Positions 7,636 through 15,069 of a DNA stretch of 26,180 nt are shown here, one piece after another. A model generated the notes under the pieces. That model ran no database searches and had not been told where the DNA came from. It saw only the letters and a list, made by a program, of their open reading frames with translations. Numbering within the stretch: position 1 is the stretch's first letter; every line of letters starts with the position of its first letter. The position numbers and the translations under genes were made by a program. Source of the stretch: CAZAQS01 sp046485135 (lineage in GTDB: Bacteria > Chloroflexota > Anaerolineae > Anaerolineales > UBA4823). The stretch lies in the NCBI GenBank assembly GCA_046485135.1, contig JAWOHN010000060.1, forward strand, positions 1 through 26,180, written 5' to 3'.

Positions 7636-8591
7636 GCCCCGATCTCAGTGAAGAAAACCAGACCCAACAACCTGCTGAGCCCTCCCCTCAGAAAATTTTT
7701 GACACGGGTAACGCGCGCTGGTGGGATGCGGGGGAAAAAGTCAAAATCGGGCAGACCTTCAGCCCGCGCAAACTGGACATAGCCCTGGACCGGCTCAGCC
7801 GGCGCAAAAGTGGGCGGCGCTCGCGCACCCGTACCGACCGGAAGCGCGGGCGTTATATCATGTCTCGTCCATCAGCCGGCAAAGCAGATGACCTGGCCTT
7901 TGATGCCACCTTGCGAGCAGCGGCTCCCTTCCAACGCCGGCGCAAAGAACAACGCAGACCGGTAGCCTTTGATATCCGCCCAAGCGACTTTCAACGCAAA
8001 ATTCGGGTGAAGAAAACTGCCAACCTGGTCCTGTTTGTGGTTGACGCTTCCTGGTCTATGGCGGTAGCCGAGCGTATGTCAGCTACCAAAGGCGCCATTC
8101 TTTCGCTATTAACCGACGCCTACCAGCGCAGAGACCGGGTAGGCCTGATCGTCTTCCAAAAGGACCGGGCCACCCTGGTGCTGCCTCCCACAAACTCTAT
8201 CCAGCTCGCTCAGCAAGCCTTATCCGACATTCCAGTCGGTGGAAAAACACCTCTCTCAGCTGGCCTCTTGCTCACCCAACAGGTTCTACAGAAAGAGCGC
8301 ATCATCCATCCCGACGTGCGCCCGCTGGTCATCCTGCTGACCGATGGCGCCGGAAATGTTTCCCTGACCACCCTGTCCCCTCAGGATGAAGCGCATCGCC
8401 TGGCAGAGCAGATAGCTGATGAAGAAATCCATTGTGTGGTCATCAATATGGAACACGCTGCCTTTGACCAGGGACTGGCGCAGAGTCTGGCAGAGCACCT
8501 CCAGGCGCCTTGTTATTCGCTCAGCGAAATTAAAGCGGAAACCCTCTACCACACAGTGCGAGAAGAGATGGATGGCCGGCGCGGGCTGTGA
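7629..8591 (+). CDS. chlD: ChlD-like VWA half, -1 frame continuation of the chelatase gene
   Basis: Read through the -1 shift, this adds 320 residues to the 364 upstream, giving a 684-residue ChlD-type medium subunit. It begins with a Pro/Glu/Gln linker, then an Arg-rich stretch ending in GRYIM that belongs to the conserved ChlD segment, then a von Willebrand A domain with an intact MIDAS: DASWS (503-507 of the fusion), Thr571 in KTPLSAG, and Asp603 in LLTDG. An ATG at 7860 exists but lies inside the conserved region, lacks a Shine-Dalgarno, and would give only 243 residues. No other ATG precedes it in this frame. The lack of an independent start is the main argument that the segment is reached by frameshifting or that one base is missing. 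Confidence 0.85.
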   Translation, partial: GLSPDLSEENQTQQPAEPSPQKIFDTGNARWWDAGEKVKIGQTFSPRKLDIALDRLSRRKSGRRSRTRTDRKRGRYIMSRPSAGKADDLAFDATLRAAAPFQRRRKEQRRPVAFDIRPSDFQRKIRVKKTANLVLFVVDASWSMAVAERMSATKGAILSLLTDAYQRRDRVGLIVFQKDRATLVLPPTNSIQLAQQALSDIPVGGKTPLSAGLLLTQQVLQKERIIHPDVRPLVILLTDGAGNVSLTTLSPQDEAHRLAEQIADEEIHCVVINMEHAAFDQGLAQSLAEHLQAPCYSLSEIKAETLYHTVREEMDGRRGL

Positions 8592-8599
8592 CCCTGCTT

Positions 8600-8629
8600 A
8601 AACACAGAAAGCCGCCCATTCGGACGGCT
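8600..8629 (-). terminator. Terminator of the small transcription unit
   Basis: An 8-base RNA stem AGCCGUCC/GGGCGGCU (one U-G wobble) with a GAAU loop is followed by TTTCTGTGTTT on the - strand. On the opposite (chelatase) strand the wobble becomes a C-A mismatch and there is no T-tract, so it is oriented for the small unit. It ends 9 bases from the chelatase stop codon. Confidence 0.7.
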
Positions 8630-8636
8630 CCCTGCT

Positions 8637-8682
8637 GCGCTGCGGCACCCTTATCGAATTACGAGGAGGGATGCCGCAGCGC
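8637..8682 (-). other. Long GC-rich hairpin over the end of the small ORF
   Basis: GCGCTGCGGCA pairs perfectly with TGCCGCAGCGC, and after a single-base bulge CCCT/AGGG extends it to 15 pairs. The UAA stop of the small ORF lies at the edge of the loop. The 5' side of the loop contains CCTCCTC, complementary to the GAGGAGG Shine-Dalgarno upstream. The helix is symmetrical enough to form on either strand. Confidence 0.75.
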
Positions 8683-8707
8683 TACGTATGGTACTATTGT
8701 CTAACAT
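8651..8707 (-). CDS. 18-codon small ORF with very strong Shine-Dalgarno
   Basis: Encodes MLDNSTIRSAAASLLVIR. AGGAGGTGAT, a ten-base match to the anti-Shine-Dalgarno, precedes it; the ATG used here is 7 bases after that stretch. An in-frame ATG at 8716 would give 21 codons but is only 2 bases from GGAGG. The unit has its own promoter and terminator, with a transcript of about 175 bases. I recognise no family. It may be a small protein, a leader-type peptide, or simply the translated part of a regulatory RNA. It also lies downstream of the nicotinamidase-like gene without an intervening terminator. Confidence 0.5.
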   Translation of the reverse strand: MLDNSTIRSAAASLLVIR

Positions 8708-8781
8708 AGTCAGCATCACCTCCTCTTTCAGTGGGATAGCAGAGGAAGCGGGTGGGTTTTTCCACCCTTGATTATGCTGAA

Positions 8782-8809
8782 AGTATACTGGTTTTTTGAT
8801 CGCTGTCAA
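8782..8809 (-). promoter_or_regulatory. Strong sigma70-type promoter of the small unit
   Basis: A perfect TTGACA and TATACT (5/6) are separated by 16 bases, 65-90 bases upstream of the small ORF and about 60 bases after the nicotinamidase-like stop codon. It is the best -35 match in the window. Confidence 0.8.
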
Positions 8810-8869
8810 TCCCTTTTGCTGCTTTTTTTTCACGCCGTCGCGTTATTCTAATCCGCTTCTCACCCAACC

Positions 8870-9919
8870 TCAAGCTGGAGGTATGCCAGGCCATTCTTCC
8901 AAAGCCTGGTCCGTTCGAACCAGGTGCATACCGGCTTGTGCAAAGCGCTGATATTCAACCTCAGCTGCTTCTGTATAATCCACAGCTCCTGGCACGACCA
9001 CTGGAGAAGAACAATCTTCCAGCAAGTAAACCTTGCCGGCCAGGCCGGCATCATTTGCGCGAATGTCGGCTAACAGATCAGACACCGTCCAGGCCACGCA
9101 ATGACTCTTGGCTTGCCCGCAGATGATTACCGCGTCAAAATCGATCACCATCTGTAAGAATTCTTTGCTTTTTTCAGCCAGTTTTTTGCCATCAGGCCCA
9201 TCAATCACCTCCGGTCCCACAGCCGAATAATGCTCTGTCAGTGGATTGCGACCTTTGATCTCGAATTCAGGCTGGCTGTAGCGTGCCAGACCGTGGAAGA
9301 AGATGGCTTCCTCAATCGAGGGGACCAGAGCATGCCCAATACCACCCAACATGGCGTGATAAGGCCAGATGGTCAGGTCAAACTTTTGGCGGTCTTCCAA
9401 GGCTTTTACGTAGTGCTCAAGGTGACGCTGCCCGTACTCAGGGCTGATACCAAGCATCTCCCCAACCGCCGGGTTGAAGCTCCAGCGCCCTTTTTGCAAG
9501 TCTTCCCGTGTGACCAGCGTGTATGGCTGAGGATGCCTTCCCTGTTGGTCGACCAGAAAAACCGGGTGGAAAATCTGCATAGCATAGTGCGTATCCAGGG
9601 TGGCTTTAATGTGGGTCAAACGGGCCAGGTTGCGATAAATAAACTGGCACAGGCGCTTGTTGTCATCAACTGCCCCCATTCCAGATCGTCCGCCGACAAA
9701 CAGCTCAAAGCCAGGGATGCAAAAAGTATTTTGAACATCGATCAATACCAGGCAGATACGGAACCTGTCCTCTGCAGCAGGGCTGATCTGATAAGTCTGG
9801 GTCCACTCCCGGGCCTGGGCGGCCCGCTCCTGGTAGGGCGCCCGCCACACTTCCCCCACCTTTTCCAGGTCGAAAAAGGTTGGAATGGGTAATTCTCGAG
9901 TCAATCCTTTCTCACTCAT
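8870..9919 (-). CDS. Nicotinamidase/isochorismatase-family cysteine hydrolase
   Basis: A cysteine amidohydrolase of the PncA-like fold. Residues matching the nicotinamidase active site are all present: Asp61 in LIDVQNTF, Lys221 in KGRNPLTEHYS, nucleophile Cys273 in GQAKSHCVAWT, and a metal site Asp109/His111/His118. WPYH (184-187) corresponds to the family WPxHC motif with Ala after His. At 349 residues it is much longer than typical PncA (about 180-215): roughly 50 extra N-terminal residues and an insertion at about 120-180. The likely reaction is amide hydrolysis, with nicotinamide to nicotinate as the first guess, but the added regions leave the substrate open. The ATG lies 10 bases after AGGAGG, which forms the last sense codons of the upstream PRTase gene, so the pair is translationally coupled. 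Confidence 0.85.
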   Translation of the reverse strand: MSEKGLTRELPIPTFFDLEKVGEVWRAPYQERAAQAREWTQTYQISPAAEDRFRICLVLIDVQNTFCIPGFELFVGGRSGMGAVDDNKRLCQFIYRNLARLTHIKATLDTHYAMQIFHPVFLVDQQGRHPQPYTLVTREDLQKGRWSFNPAVGEMLGISPEYGQRHLEHYVKALEDRQKFDLTIWPYHAMLGGIGHALVPSIEEAIFFHGLARYSQPEFEIKGRNPLTEHYSAVGPEVIDGPDGKKLAEKSKEFLQMVIDFDAVIICGQAKSHCVAWTVSDLLADIRANDAGLAGKVYLLEDCSSPVVVPGAVDYTEAAEVEYQRFAQAGMHLVRTDQALEEWPGIPPA

Positions 9920-9926
9920 TTTTCTG

Positions 9927-11111
9927 CTACCTCCTGCTGTTTATTATCACGTTACTCGCTTGGCCGCCGGCCCTGCAGGGCGGCAGGATGTAATAGGTGC
10001 TCCGTCCCCGTCCAACCTTGATCAGGTTACCTTGCCGGATCATTCGCTGCAAAAGCCGGTAGGCCTGTCCTGCTGACAACTCATATTTTTGAATGATTTG
10101 CCATCGTGTAATCCCTCCTTCAGCAAGCCACAGATCTCGCAAGATCAGGGCATCCAGGCTTAAACGCGGGAAGAAACCATCATGTTTCAATCTGCCTTGT
10201 TGTTGGCTCTCGATTTTTCCAAGTTTATACTCATGGATACGTTCTGCAATAAAATCTTCGCTGGTTTTATGAACAAATTGGGGCAAATCCAACCATTCCT
10301 CGGCTGGGAGGAAACGGCTCAATTTCTGGATGATCGGGCTGGAGACATGGATCGTTTGCCAGGCAAAAGATCCTGGCTCAACATCTTCTGTACCAGGTAC
10401 CAACCGGACGGTGTTGCTTACCAAAACCCGCATCTCACCATCGATGATTCCATCCTCATCCCTGGCCTGGTTGATCTTGGCCAACAAGTATGGGTGGAAT
10501 AGCTCTAGCCACCGCAGGTCAAACTTGGCCTTCCACCCCAAACCCCCTGCTACAAAACGGGTTTCAGCCCACGGATAAATAATGTCCATCAATCCCAGGG
10601 CCAGGATATACGTGTTCCCATCAGCGATCCAATCATCAACAATCATAATTCGCTCAGGGACTCGCTCCCCTCCAAGTTGGGCCTGGATTTGTCCTTTTAG
10701 CTCGGCATGCCAATCCCACTGCTTGCTTAACCAGGCCAGGAAATGACTGATCTGAAAAGGGTCTGAATAATACCCCAAAAAATTGCCCGTCCCAACACTT
10801 TTATTGCTAACCTGGTAAGCCTGATACTTCTCACGTCCCAGGTTAGTCTTCACCACAGCCGGGAAAGGTTCCGCCTGGGTGGCCTCCCACAGCATCAGGG
10901 CTGCTTTTAATGGCGCCCAGCCGGAGTGCAACAGACACACCACCACATCGGGCCGGAAGCTGAGCGTCTGGTCCACGATCCTGTTGGCCGTGTCCCAAAG
11001 AATTTCCAGCCCGGCGTTCACTTCCTCCAGATAGCTGTTATGCTTGCTTAGCGCTTGCGTTGACATCCAATTGACCTTTACGTCCAGCCTCTCCCGCAAA
11101 CATGGATACAT
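9927..11111 (-). CDS. Phosphoribosyltransferase-like protein fused to a C-terminal winged helix
   Basis: The N-terminal 300 residues look like a type I PRTase: a predicted strand PDVVVCLLHSGWAPLKAAL (54-72) and a PRPP-loop-like segment IMIVDDWIADGNT (155-167). The loop departs from the usual DDxxxTGGT: Trp after the two acids and Asp in place of Thr, so catalysis is uncertain. The last 80 residues (about 315-382) resemble a winged helix-turn-helix, with a recognition-helix-like AGQAYRLLQRMIRQG and a wing RGRSTYYI. The order PRTase-then-wHTH is opposite to that of PurR of Bacillus. The ATG at 11111 has no clear Shine-Dalgarno; Met16 (ATG at 11066) has AAAGGT at 8 bases and may be the real start. 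First gene of an operon with the nicotinamidase-like gene, 7 bases apart. Function unknown; an enzyme with autoregulation or a PRPP/NAD-linked regulator are both possible. Confidence 0.75.
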   Translation of the reverse strand: MYPCLRERLDVKVNWMSTQALSKHNSYLEEVNAGLEILWDTANRIVDQTLSFRPDVVVCLLHSGWAPLKAALMLWEATQAEPFPAVVKTNLGREKYQAYQVSNKSVGTGNFLGYYSDPFQISHFLAWLSKQWDWHAELKGQIQAQLGGERVPERIMIVDDWIADGNTYILALGLMDIIYPWAETRFVAGGLGWKAKFDLRWLELFHPYLLAKINQARDEDGIIDGEMRVLVSNTVRLVPGTEDVEPGSFAWQTIHVSSPIIQKLSRFLPAEEWLDLPQFVHKTSEDFIAERIHEYKLGKIESQQQGRLKHDGFFPRLSLDALILRDLWLAEGGITRWQIIQKYELSAGQAYRLLQRMIRQGNLIKVGRGRSTYYILPPCRAGGQASNVIINSRR

Positions 11112-11176
11112 AAATAAAGTAAGCTTTCGCCGCTTGGGTGGTTCTCCACGGTATGAGGTAGTGCAACCGCCTCTTG

Positions 11177-11185
11177 ATTAAACCA
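11177..11185 (-). promoter_or_regulatory. Candidate extended -10 for the PRTase operon
   Basis: TGGTTTAAT (TGn plus 5/6) lies 66 bases before the first ATG of the PRTase gene. The -35 is poor. It is the best candidate in the divergent gap shared with the SRPBCC gene. Confidence 0.3.
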
Positions 11186-11232
11186 TGAAATATCCTTAAG
11201 TTGACCGGTAAGTTTTGGCCGTTTAGACTTTC

Positions 11233-11262
11233 TTGGTAGTACAGGTCATTCAAGGCTATAAT
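11233..11262 (+). promoter_or_regulatory. Promoter of the SRPBCC-like gene
   Basis: TTGGTA (4/6) and a perfect TATAAT with an 18-base spacer. The predicted start is about 50 bases before the ATG at 11319. An upstream in-frame TTG at 11262 overlaps the -10 and so cannot be the start. Confidence 0.55.
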
Positions 11263-11318
11263 TGCATCCACTTCAATCCATCAAACATGGACGAATGCCA
11301 GGCGCAGGAGAATCAACC

Positions 11319-11999
11319 ATGTCAAAAACCAGGTCAAGTAATCTTATTTTCATCTCAGCCGTGGGCCTTGGCGCAGCGGCTTTCACCACATATTGGAAAT
11401 GGGTCCGTCCCTGGCATCTGCATTGGGGAGCAGCGCAAGATGAGGCCCAGCGATCTTACCCCGGTGATGAGTTCTTACCAGAAGCGAAGATGGTCGCTAC
11501 CCATGCCATTACAATCGAAGCGCCTCCCCAAAAGGTTTGGCCCTGGCTGGCGCAGATCGGGCAAGGGCGGGGCGGCTTCTACAGCTATGACTGGATCGAG
11601 AACCTGATGGGCTTGGACATCCACACCGCCGACCAAATCTTGCCCGAGCACCAAAACATCAAAGTCGGCGATATCGTGCCTTTCTCCCCGGATGGATTCG
11701 GCATCCCGGTGGCCTTGCTGGAGCCAGAAAAGCACTTCGTCCTGCGCGGGGATACCCGTCTCGACCCTGACGCCATACCAGGCATAGCAGCCGGAGATTA
11801 CTTTGCAGCCACCTGGGCTTTCTACCTGGAAGCCAATGCAGGAAACCAGACACGCCTGATTGAGCGCTGGAAGGCAGACTGGAGTGAATCTCTGAAAAAC
11901 ACCATCTTCATGCGCCTTTTCCTGGAACCCGGCTCGTTCCTGATGGAGCGCAAGATGCTCTTGGGCATCAAGCAGCGGGCTGAAACCTCACCAGGTTAA
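11319..11999 (+). CDS. SRPBCC-like protein with N-terminal membrane anchor
   Basis: 226 residues from ATG 11319, chosen because GGAG ends 8 bases upstream. A single hydrophobic segment (about residues 9-24, LIFISAVGLGAAAFTTY) after a basic start suggests a signal anchor. The rest looks like a START/SRPBCC-type lipid- or ligand-binding fold: ATHAITIEAPPQKVWPWLAQIG is the characteristic first strand and helix, followed by a glycine-rich GQGRGGFYSYDW segment seen in related hypothetical proteins. A specific ligand cannot be named. It stands alone with its own promoter, divergent from the PRTase operon and convergent with the permease. Confidence 0.75.
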   Translation: MSKTRSSNLIFISAVGLGAAAFTTYWKWVRPWHLHWGAAQDEAQRSYPGDEFLPEAKMVATHAITIEAPPQKVWPWLAQIGQGRGGFYSYDWIENLMGLDIHTADQILPEHQNIKVGDIVPFSPDGFGIPVALLEPEKHFVLRGDTRLDPDAIPGIAAGDYFAATWAFYLEANAGNQTRLIERWKADWSESLKNTIFMRLFLEPGSFLMERKMLLGIKQRAETSPG

Positions 12000-12000
12000 A

Positions 12001-12024
12001 AAAACGCCCCGTTGGGGGCGTTTT
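12001..12024. terminator. Bidirectional terminator between SRPBCC and permease genes
   Basis: AAAACGCCCC and GGGGCGTTTT form a 10-base stem with a GTTG loop just after the SRPBCC stop. A-tracts on one side and T-tracts on the other allow termination in both directions, as fits two convergent genes. Confidence 0.88.
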
Positions 12025-12053
12025 CTAATCTCATCTTCACAAGTGCGGCCTTT

Positions 12054-13090
12054 TCAGCGCACCCTCCAAGCTTGAGTGGTCCGTTCAATACCGTGCGTCA
12101 GTAAATAGAACAAGCCTCTGGCAGTAAACCCGACTACGATGATCAGCAGTGACATCGCCATAGCTTGGGCGGTCTCGCCGGCGTCATCCAAAAGCATTAC
12201 CGAAAGCGCGGCTAATTCCCTGCCCGGCACAAACAAGAACACAACTGCCGACAGGGTCACCATCGCATTCAAGAAGAAATACGATGTGATCTGGATGATA
12301 GCCGGTAGGGCTACCGGCACGGTCACGCGCAGAAAGGTCTTGTAGAAGGGGGCTTCCAATGATTCGCCAATCGACTCAAACTCTGAATCCATCTGTTTGA
12401 GCGCCGTCGAGGCGGTCAGGAAAGGTACCGTATAGTAGTGGATGATGGTCGATATCACCAGGATGGCCATGGTCCCGTACAATATATTCAATGGGCTGTT
12501 GGGGTTGTTGAACGTAAAGATATAAGAGAGGCCCAACACCATGCCAGGGATGGCCAATGGCATGATGGAAAGCAGGTACAGAATAGAACGGGCAAAGTTC
12601 AGGCCGCGAGTTTTCTCAATCAAATAGGCGCTGAAGAACACCACGAATGTTCCAGCCACAGCTGTCGCAAATGCCATCTTGATGCTGGTCCACAGGACAA
12701 CGAAGGCGCCTCCCCGGTGATGCGTGCCTGCCACATAGAAAGTGAAGTTTTTCAAAGTGAAAGACATGTTGTAGGGCCAATAGGTAGTAAAGGCGCCTAG
12801 TAAAATAGTGACGTACACACTTAAGATGAAAATCGCCATCAGGATGATGCAGGCATAAACGATAATCTCAACCAGTGGCTGGTGGCGTTTTGGTCCCATG
12901 GGAGTGATATTCGCCGTAACCATCGCCACCTGCCGCCGTTGCACCAGCCGGTCCAATATGAAGGCAATCCCGGCCGGGATCAACAGCAAAGTGCTGATCG
13001 TGGCGCCCATTTGAAAGTCTTGCTGTCCAATCACCTTGTTATAGATATCGGTTGCCAGCACATCAAAGTTACCACCAACAACCTTTGGCG
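12054..13090 (-). CDS. ABC transporter permease, 2-aminoethylphosphonate type, C-terminal part (cut at axis)
   Basis: Inner-membrane permease of the FbpB/PotB-like superfamily; closest in style to two-domain permeases for 2-aminoethylphosphonate import, which are about 550 residues. Only about 345 residues are present: one linker helix, then a full permease domain of about six hydrophobic segments with the EAA-loop motif SIGESLEAPFYKTFLRVTVP that contacts the ATPase. A GTG at 13061 can be read as a start, but the conserved frame continues upstream (G-A-P-K-V-V-G-G-N-F-D) to the axis, so it is not the true N-terminus. The first permease domain and the ATPase and binding-protein genes would lie beyond the axis. 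The substrate is by family resemblance only. Confidence 0.85.
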
Positions 13091-13100
13091 CGCCAAAGGT
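13081..13100. other. Palindrome axis inside the permease gene
   Basis: The axis falls between 13090 and 13091 in CCTTTGGCG|CGCCAAAGG. Read in the permease frame, TTT GGC GCG CCA AAG encodes F-G-A-P-K and continues into V-V-G-G-N-F-D, which fits the family consensus as I remember it. So a short self-complementary stretch was probably native to the gene and became the fold-back point. Beyond the axis the frame runs into antisense sequence and reaches a TAG at 13042-13044 (right-arm frame). Confidence 0.85.
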
Positions 13101-14127
13101 TGTTGGTGGTAACTTTGATGTGCTGGCAACCGATATCTATAACAAGGTGATTGGACAGCAAGACTTTCAAATGGGCGCCACGATCAGCACTTTGCTGTTG
13201 ATCCCGGCCGGGATTGCCTTCATATTGGACCGGCTGGTGCAACGGCGGCAGGTGGCGATGGTTACGGCGAATATCACTCCCATGGGACCAAAACGCCACC
13301 AGCCACTGGTTGAGATTATCGTTTATGCCTGCATCATCCTGATGGCGATTTTCATCTTAAGTGTGTACGTCACTATTTTACTAGGCGCCTTTACTACCTA
13401 TTGGCCCTACAACATGTCTTTCACTTTGAAAAACTTCACTTTCTATGTGGCAGGCACGCATCACCGGGGAGGCGCCTTCGTTGTCCTGTGGACCAGCATC
13501 AAGATGGCATTTGCGACAGCTGTGGCTGGAACATTCGTGGTGTTCTTCAGCGCCTATTTGATTGAGAAAACTCGCGGCCTGAACTTTGCCCGTTCTATTC
13601 TGTACCTGCTTTCCATCATGCCATTGGCCATCCCTGGCATGGTGTTGGGCCTCTCTTATATCTTTACGTTCAACAACCCCAACAGCCCATTGAATATATT
13701 GTACGGGACCATGGCCATCCTGGTGATATCGACCATCATCCACTACTATACGGTACCTTTCCTGACCGCCTCGACGGCGCTCAAACAGATGGATTCAGAG
13801 TTTGAGTCGATTGGCGAATCATTGGAAGCCCCCTTCTACAAGACCTTTCTGCGCGTGACCGTGCCGGTAGCCCTACCGGCTATCATCCAGATCACATCGT
13901 ATTTCTTCTTGAATGCGATGGTGACCCTGTCGGCAGTTGTGTTCTTGTTTGTGCCGGGCAGGGAATTAGCCGCGCTTTCGGTAATGCTTTTGGATGACGC
14001 CGGCGAGACCGCCCAAGCTATGGCGATGTCACTGCTGATCATCGTAGTCGGGTTTACTGCCAGAGGCTTGTTCTATTTACTGACGCACGGTATTGAACGG
14101 ACCACTCAAGCTTGGAGGGTGCGCTGA
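13091..14127 (+). CDS. ABC transporter permease fragment, mirror copy
   Basis: Right-arm copy of the C-terminal half of a two-domain importer permease, entering from the axis with the codons CCA AAG GTT GTT. The GTG at 13120 is the first start-like codon after the axis but lies inside the conserved linker. It carries the same EAA loop and transmembrane segments, and stops 30 bases before the shared terminator. Confidence 0.85.
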
Positions 14128-14156
14128 AAAGGCCGCACTTGTGAAGATGAGATTAG

Positions 14157-14180
14157 AAAACGCCCCCAACGGGGCGTTTT
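14157..14180. terminator. Bidirectional terminator, mirror copy
   Basis: AAAACGCCCC/GGGGCGTTTT stem with a CAAC loop, ending the permease on + and the SRPBCC gene on -. Confidence 0.88.
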
Positions 14181-14181
14181 T

Positions 14182-14862
14182 TTAACCTGGTGAGGTTTCA
14201 GCCCGCTGCTTGATGCCCAAGAGCATCTTGCGCTCCATCAGGAACGAGCCGGGTTCCAGGAAAAGGCGCATGAAGATGGTGTTTTTCAGAGATTCACTCC
14301 AGTCTGCCTTCCAGCGCTCAATCAGGCGTGTCTGGTTTCCTGCATTGGCTTCCAGGTAGAAAGCCCAGGTGGCTGCAAAGTAATCTCCGGCTGCTATGCC
14401 TGGTATGGCGTCAGGGTCGAGACGGGTATCCCCGCGCAGGACGAAGTGCTTTTCTGGCTCCAGCAAGGCCACCGGGATGCCGAATCCATCCGGGGAGAAA
14501 GGCACGATATCGCCGACTTTGATGTTTTGGTGCTCGGGCAAGATTTGGTCGGCGGTGTGGATGTCCAAGCCCATCAGGTTCTCGATCCAGTCATAGCTGT
14601 AGAAGCCGCCCCGCCCTTGCCCGATCTGCGCCAGCCAGGGCCAAACCTTTTGGGGAGGCGCTTCGATTGTAATGGCATGGGTAGCGACCATCTTCGCTTC
14701 TGGTAAGAACTCATCACCGGGGTAAGATCGCTGGGCCTCATCTTGCGCTGCTCCCCAATGCAGATGCCAGGGACGGACCCATTTCCAATATGTGGTGAAA
14801 GCCGCTGCGCCAAGGCCCACGGCTGAGATGAAAATAAGATTACTTGACCTGGTTTTTGACAT
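14182..14862 (-). CDS. SRPBCC-like membrane-anchored protein, mirror copy
   Basis: Same 226-residue product as at 11319-11999: N-terminal anchor followed by a probable hydrophobic-ligand-binding SRPBCC fold. The start ATG is at 14862, 8 bases after GGAG. The in-frame codon at 14919 falls inside the -10 box and is rejected. Confidence 0.75.
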   Translation of the reverse strand: MSKTRSSNLIFISAVGLGAAAFTTYWKWVRPWHLHWGAAQDEAQRSYPGDEFLPEAKMVATHAITIEAPPQKVWPWLAQIGQGRGGFYSYDWIENLMGLDIHTADQILPEHQNIKVGDIVPFSPDGFGIPVALLEPEKHFVLRGDTRLDPDAIPGIAAGDYFAATWAFYLEANAGNQTRLIERWKADWSESLKNTIFMRLFLEPGSFLMERKMLLGIKQRAETSPG

Positions 14863-14918
14863 GGTTGATTCTCCTGCGCCTGGCATTCGTCCATGTTTGA
14901 TGGATTGAAGTGGATGCA

Positions 14919-14948
14919 ATTATAGCCTTGAATGACCTGTACTACCAA
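14919..14948 (-). promoter_or_regulatory. SRPBCC gene promoter, mirror copy
   Basis: TTGGTA-18-TATAAT on the - strand. Confidence 0.55.
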
Positions 14949-14995
14949 GAAAGTCTAAACGGCCAAAACTTACCGGTCAACTTAAGGATATTTCA

Positions 14996-15004
14996 TGGTT
15001 TAAT
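14996..15004 (+). promoter_or_regulatory. Candidate PRTase operon extended -10, mirror copy
   Basis: TGGTTTAAT, with no convincing -35. Confidence 0.3.
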
Positions 15005-15069
15005 CAAGAGGCGGTTGCACTACCTCATACCGTGGAGAACCACCCAAGCGGCGAAAGCTTACTTTATTT

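Larger units (their letters stand above)
8600..8776 (-). ncRNA. Predicted ~175-base structured transcript, unknown class
   Basis: From the predicted start site to the terminator, the RNA holds a 5' hairpin (GGGTGG/CCACCC, loop AAAAAC), the Shine-Dalgarno and 18-codon ORF, the long GCGCTGCGGCA hairpin, and the terminator stem. It does not match 6S, SRP, RNase P or tmRNA by eye. It is convergent with the chelatase gene, and its 3' end stops just short of that gene. Confidence 0.5.
1..13090. repeat. Left arm of a perfect 26,180-base palindrome
   Basis: This arm is the exact reverse complement of 13091-26180: the first bases (catagccaca) mirror the last (tgtggctatg), and every reading frame in one arm has an identical partner whose coordinates sum to 26181. 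The arms meet with no spacer. No substitution or length difference was found among the mirrored proteins, including in low-complexity tracts. Such identity points to one molecule read twice rather than an old duplication. Confidence 0.98.

Noticed and set aside
7860..8591. VWA protein as an independent 243-residue gene
   Set aside because: No Shine-Dalgarno, and conserved ChlD sequence lies in frame upstream of the ATG; the frameshift reading explains it better.
6538..8591. Evidence for chlorophyll synthesis or phototrophy
   Set aside because: ChlI/ChlD homologues are common in non-phototrophs for cobalt chelation; no other pigment genes are in the window.
9927..11111. Naming the PRTase fusion PncB (nicotinate phosphoribosyltransferase)
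   Set aside because: PncB has a type II fold and different motifs; this protein has a type I-like, degenerate PRPP loop.
11038..11271. A 77-codon frame overlapping the start of the PRTase gene
   Set aside because: It covers the divergent promoter region and runs out of frame into the PRTase gene; no SD, and composition is not protein-like.
13061..13120. GTG codons near the axis as genuine permease starts
   Set aside because: The conserved reading frame continues upstream to the axis, and a lone C-terminal half would lack the first permease domain.
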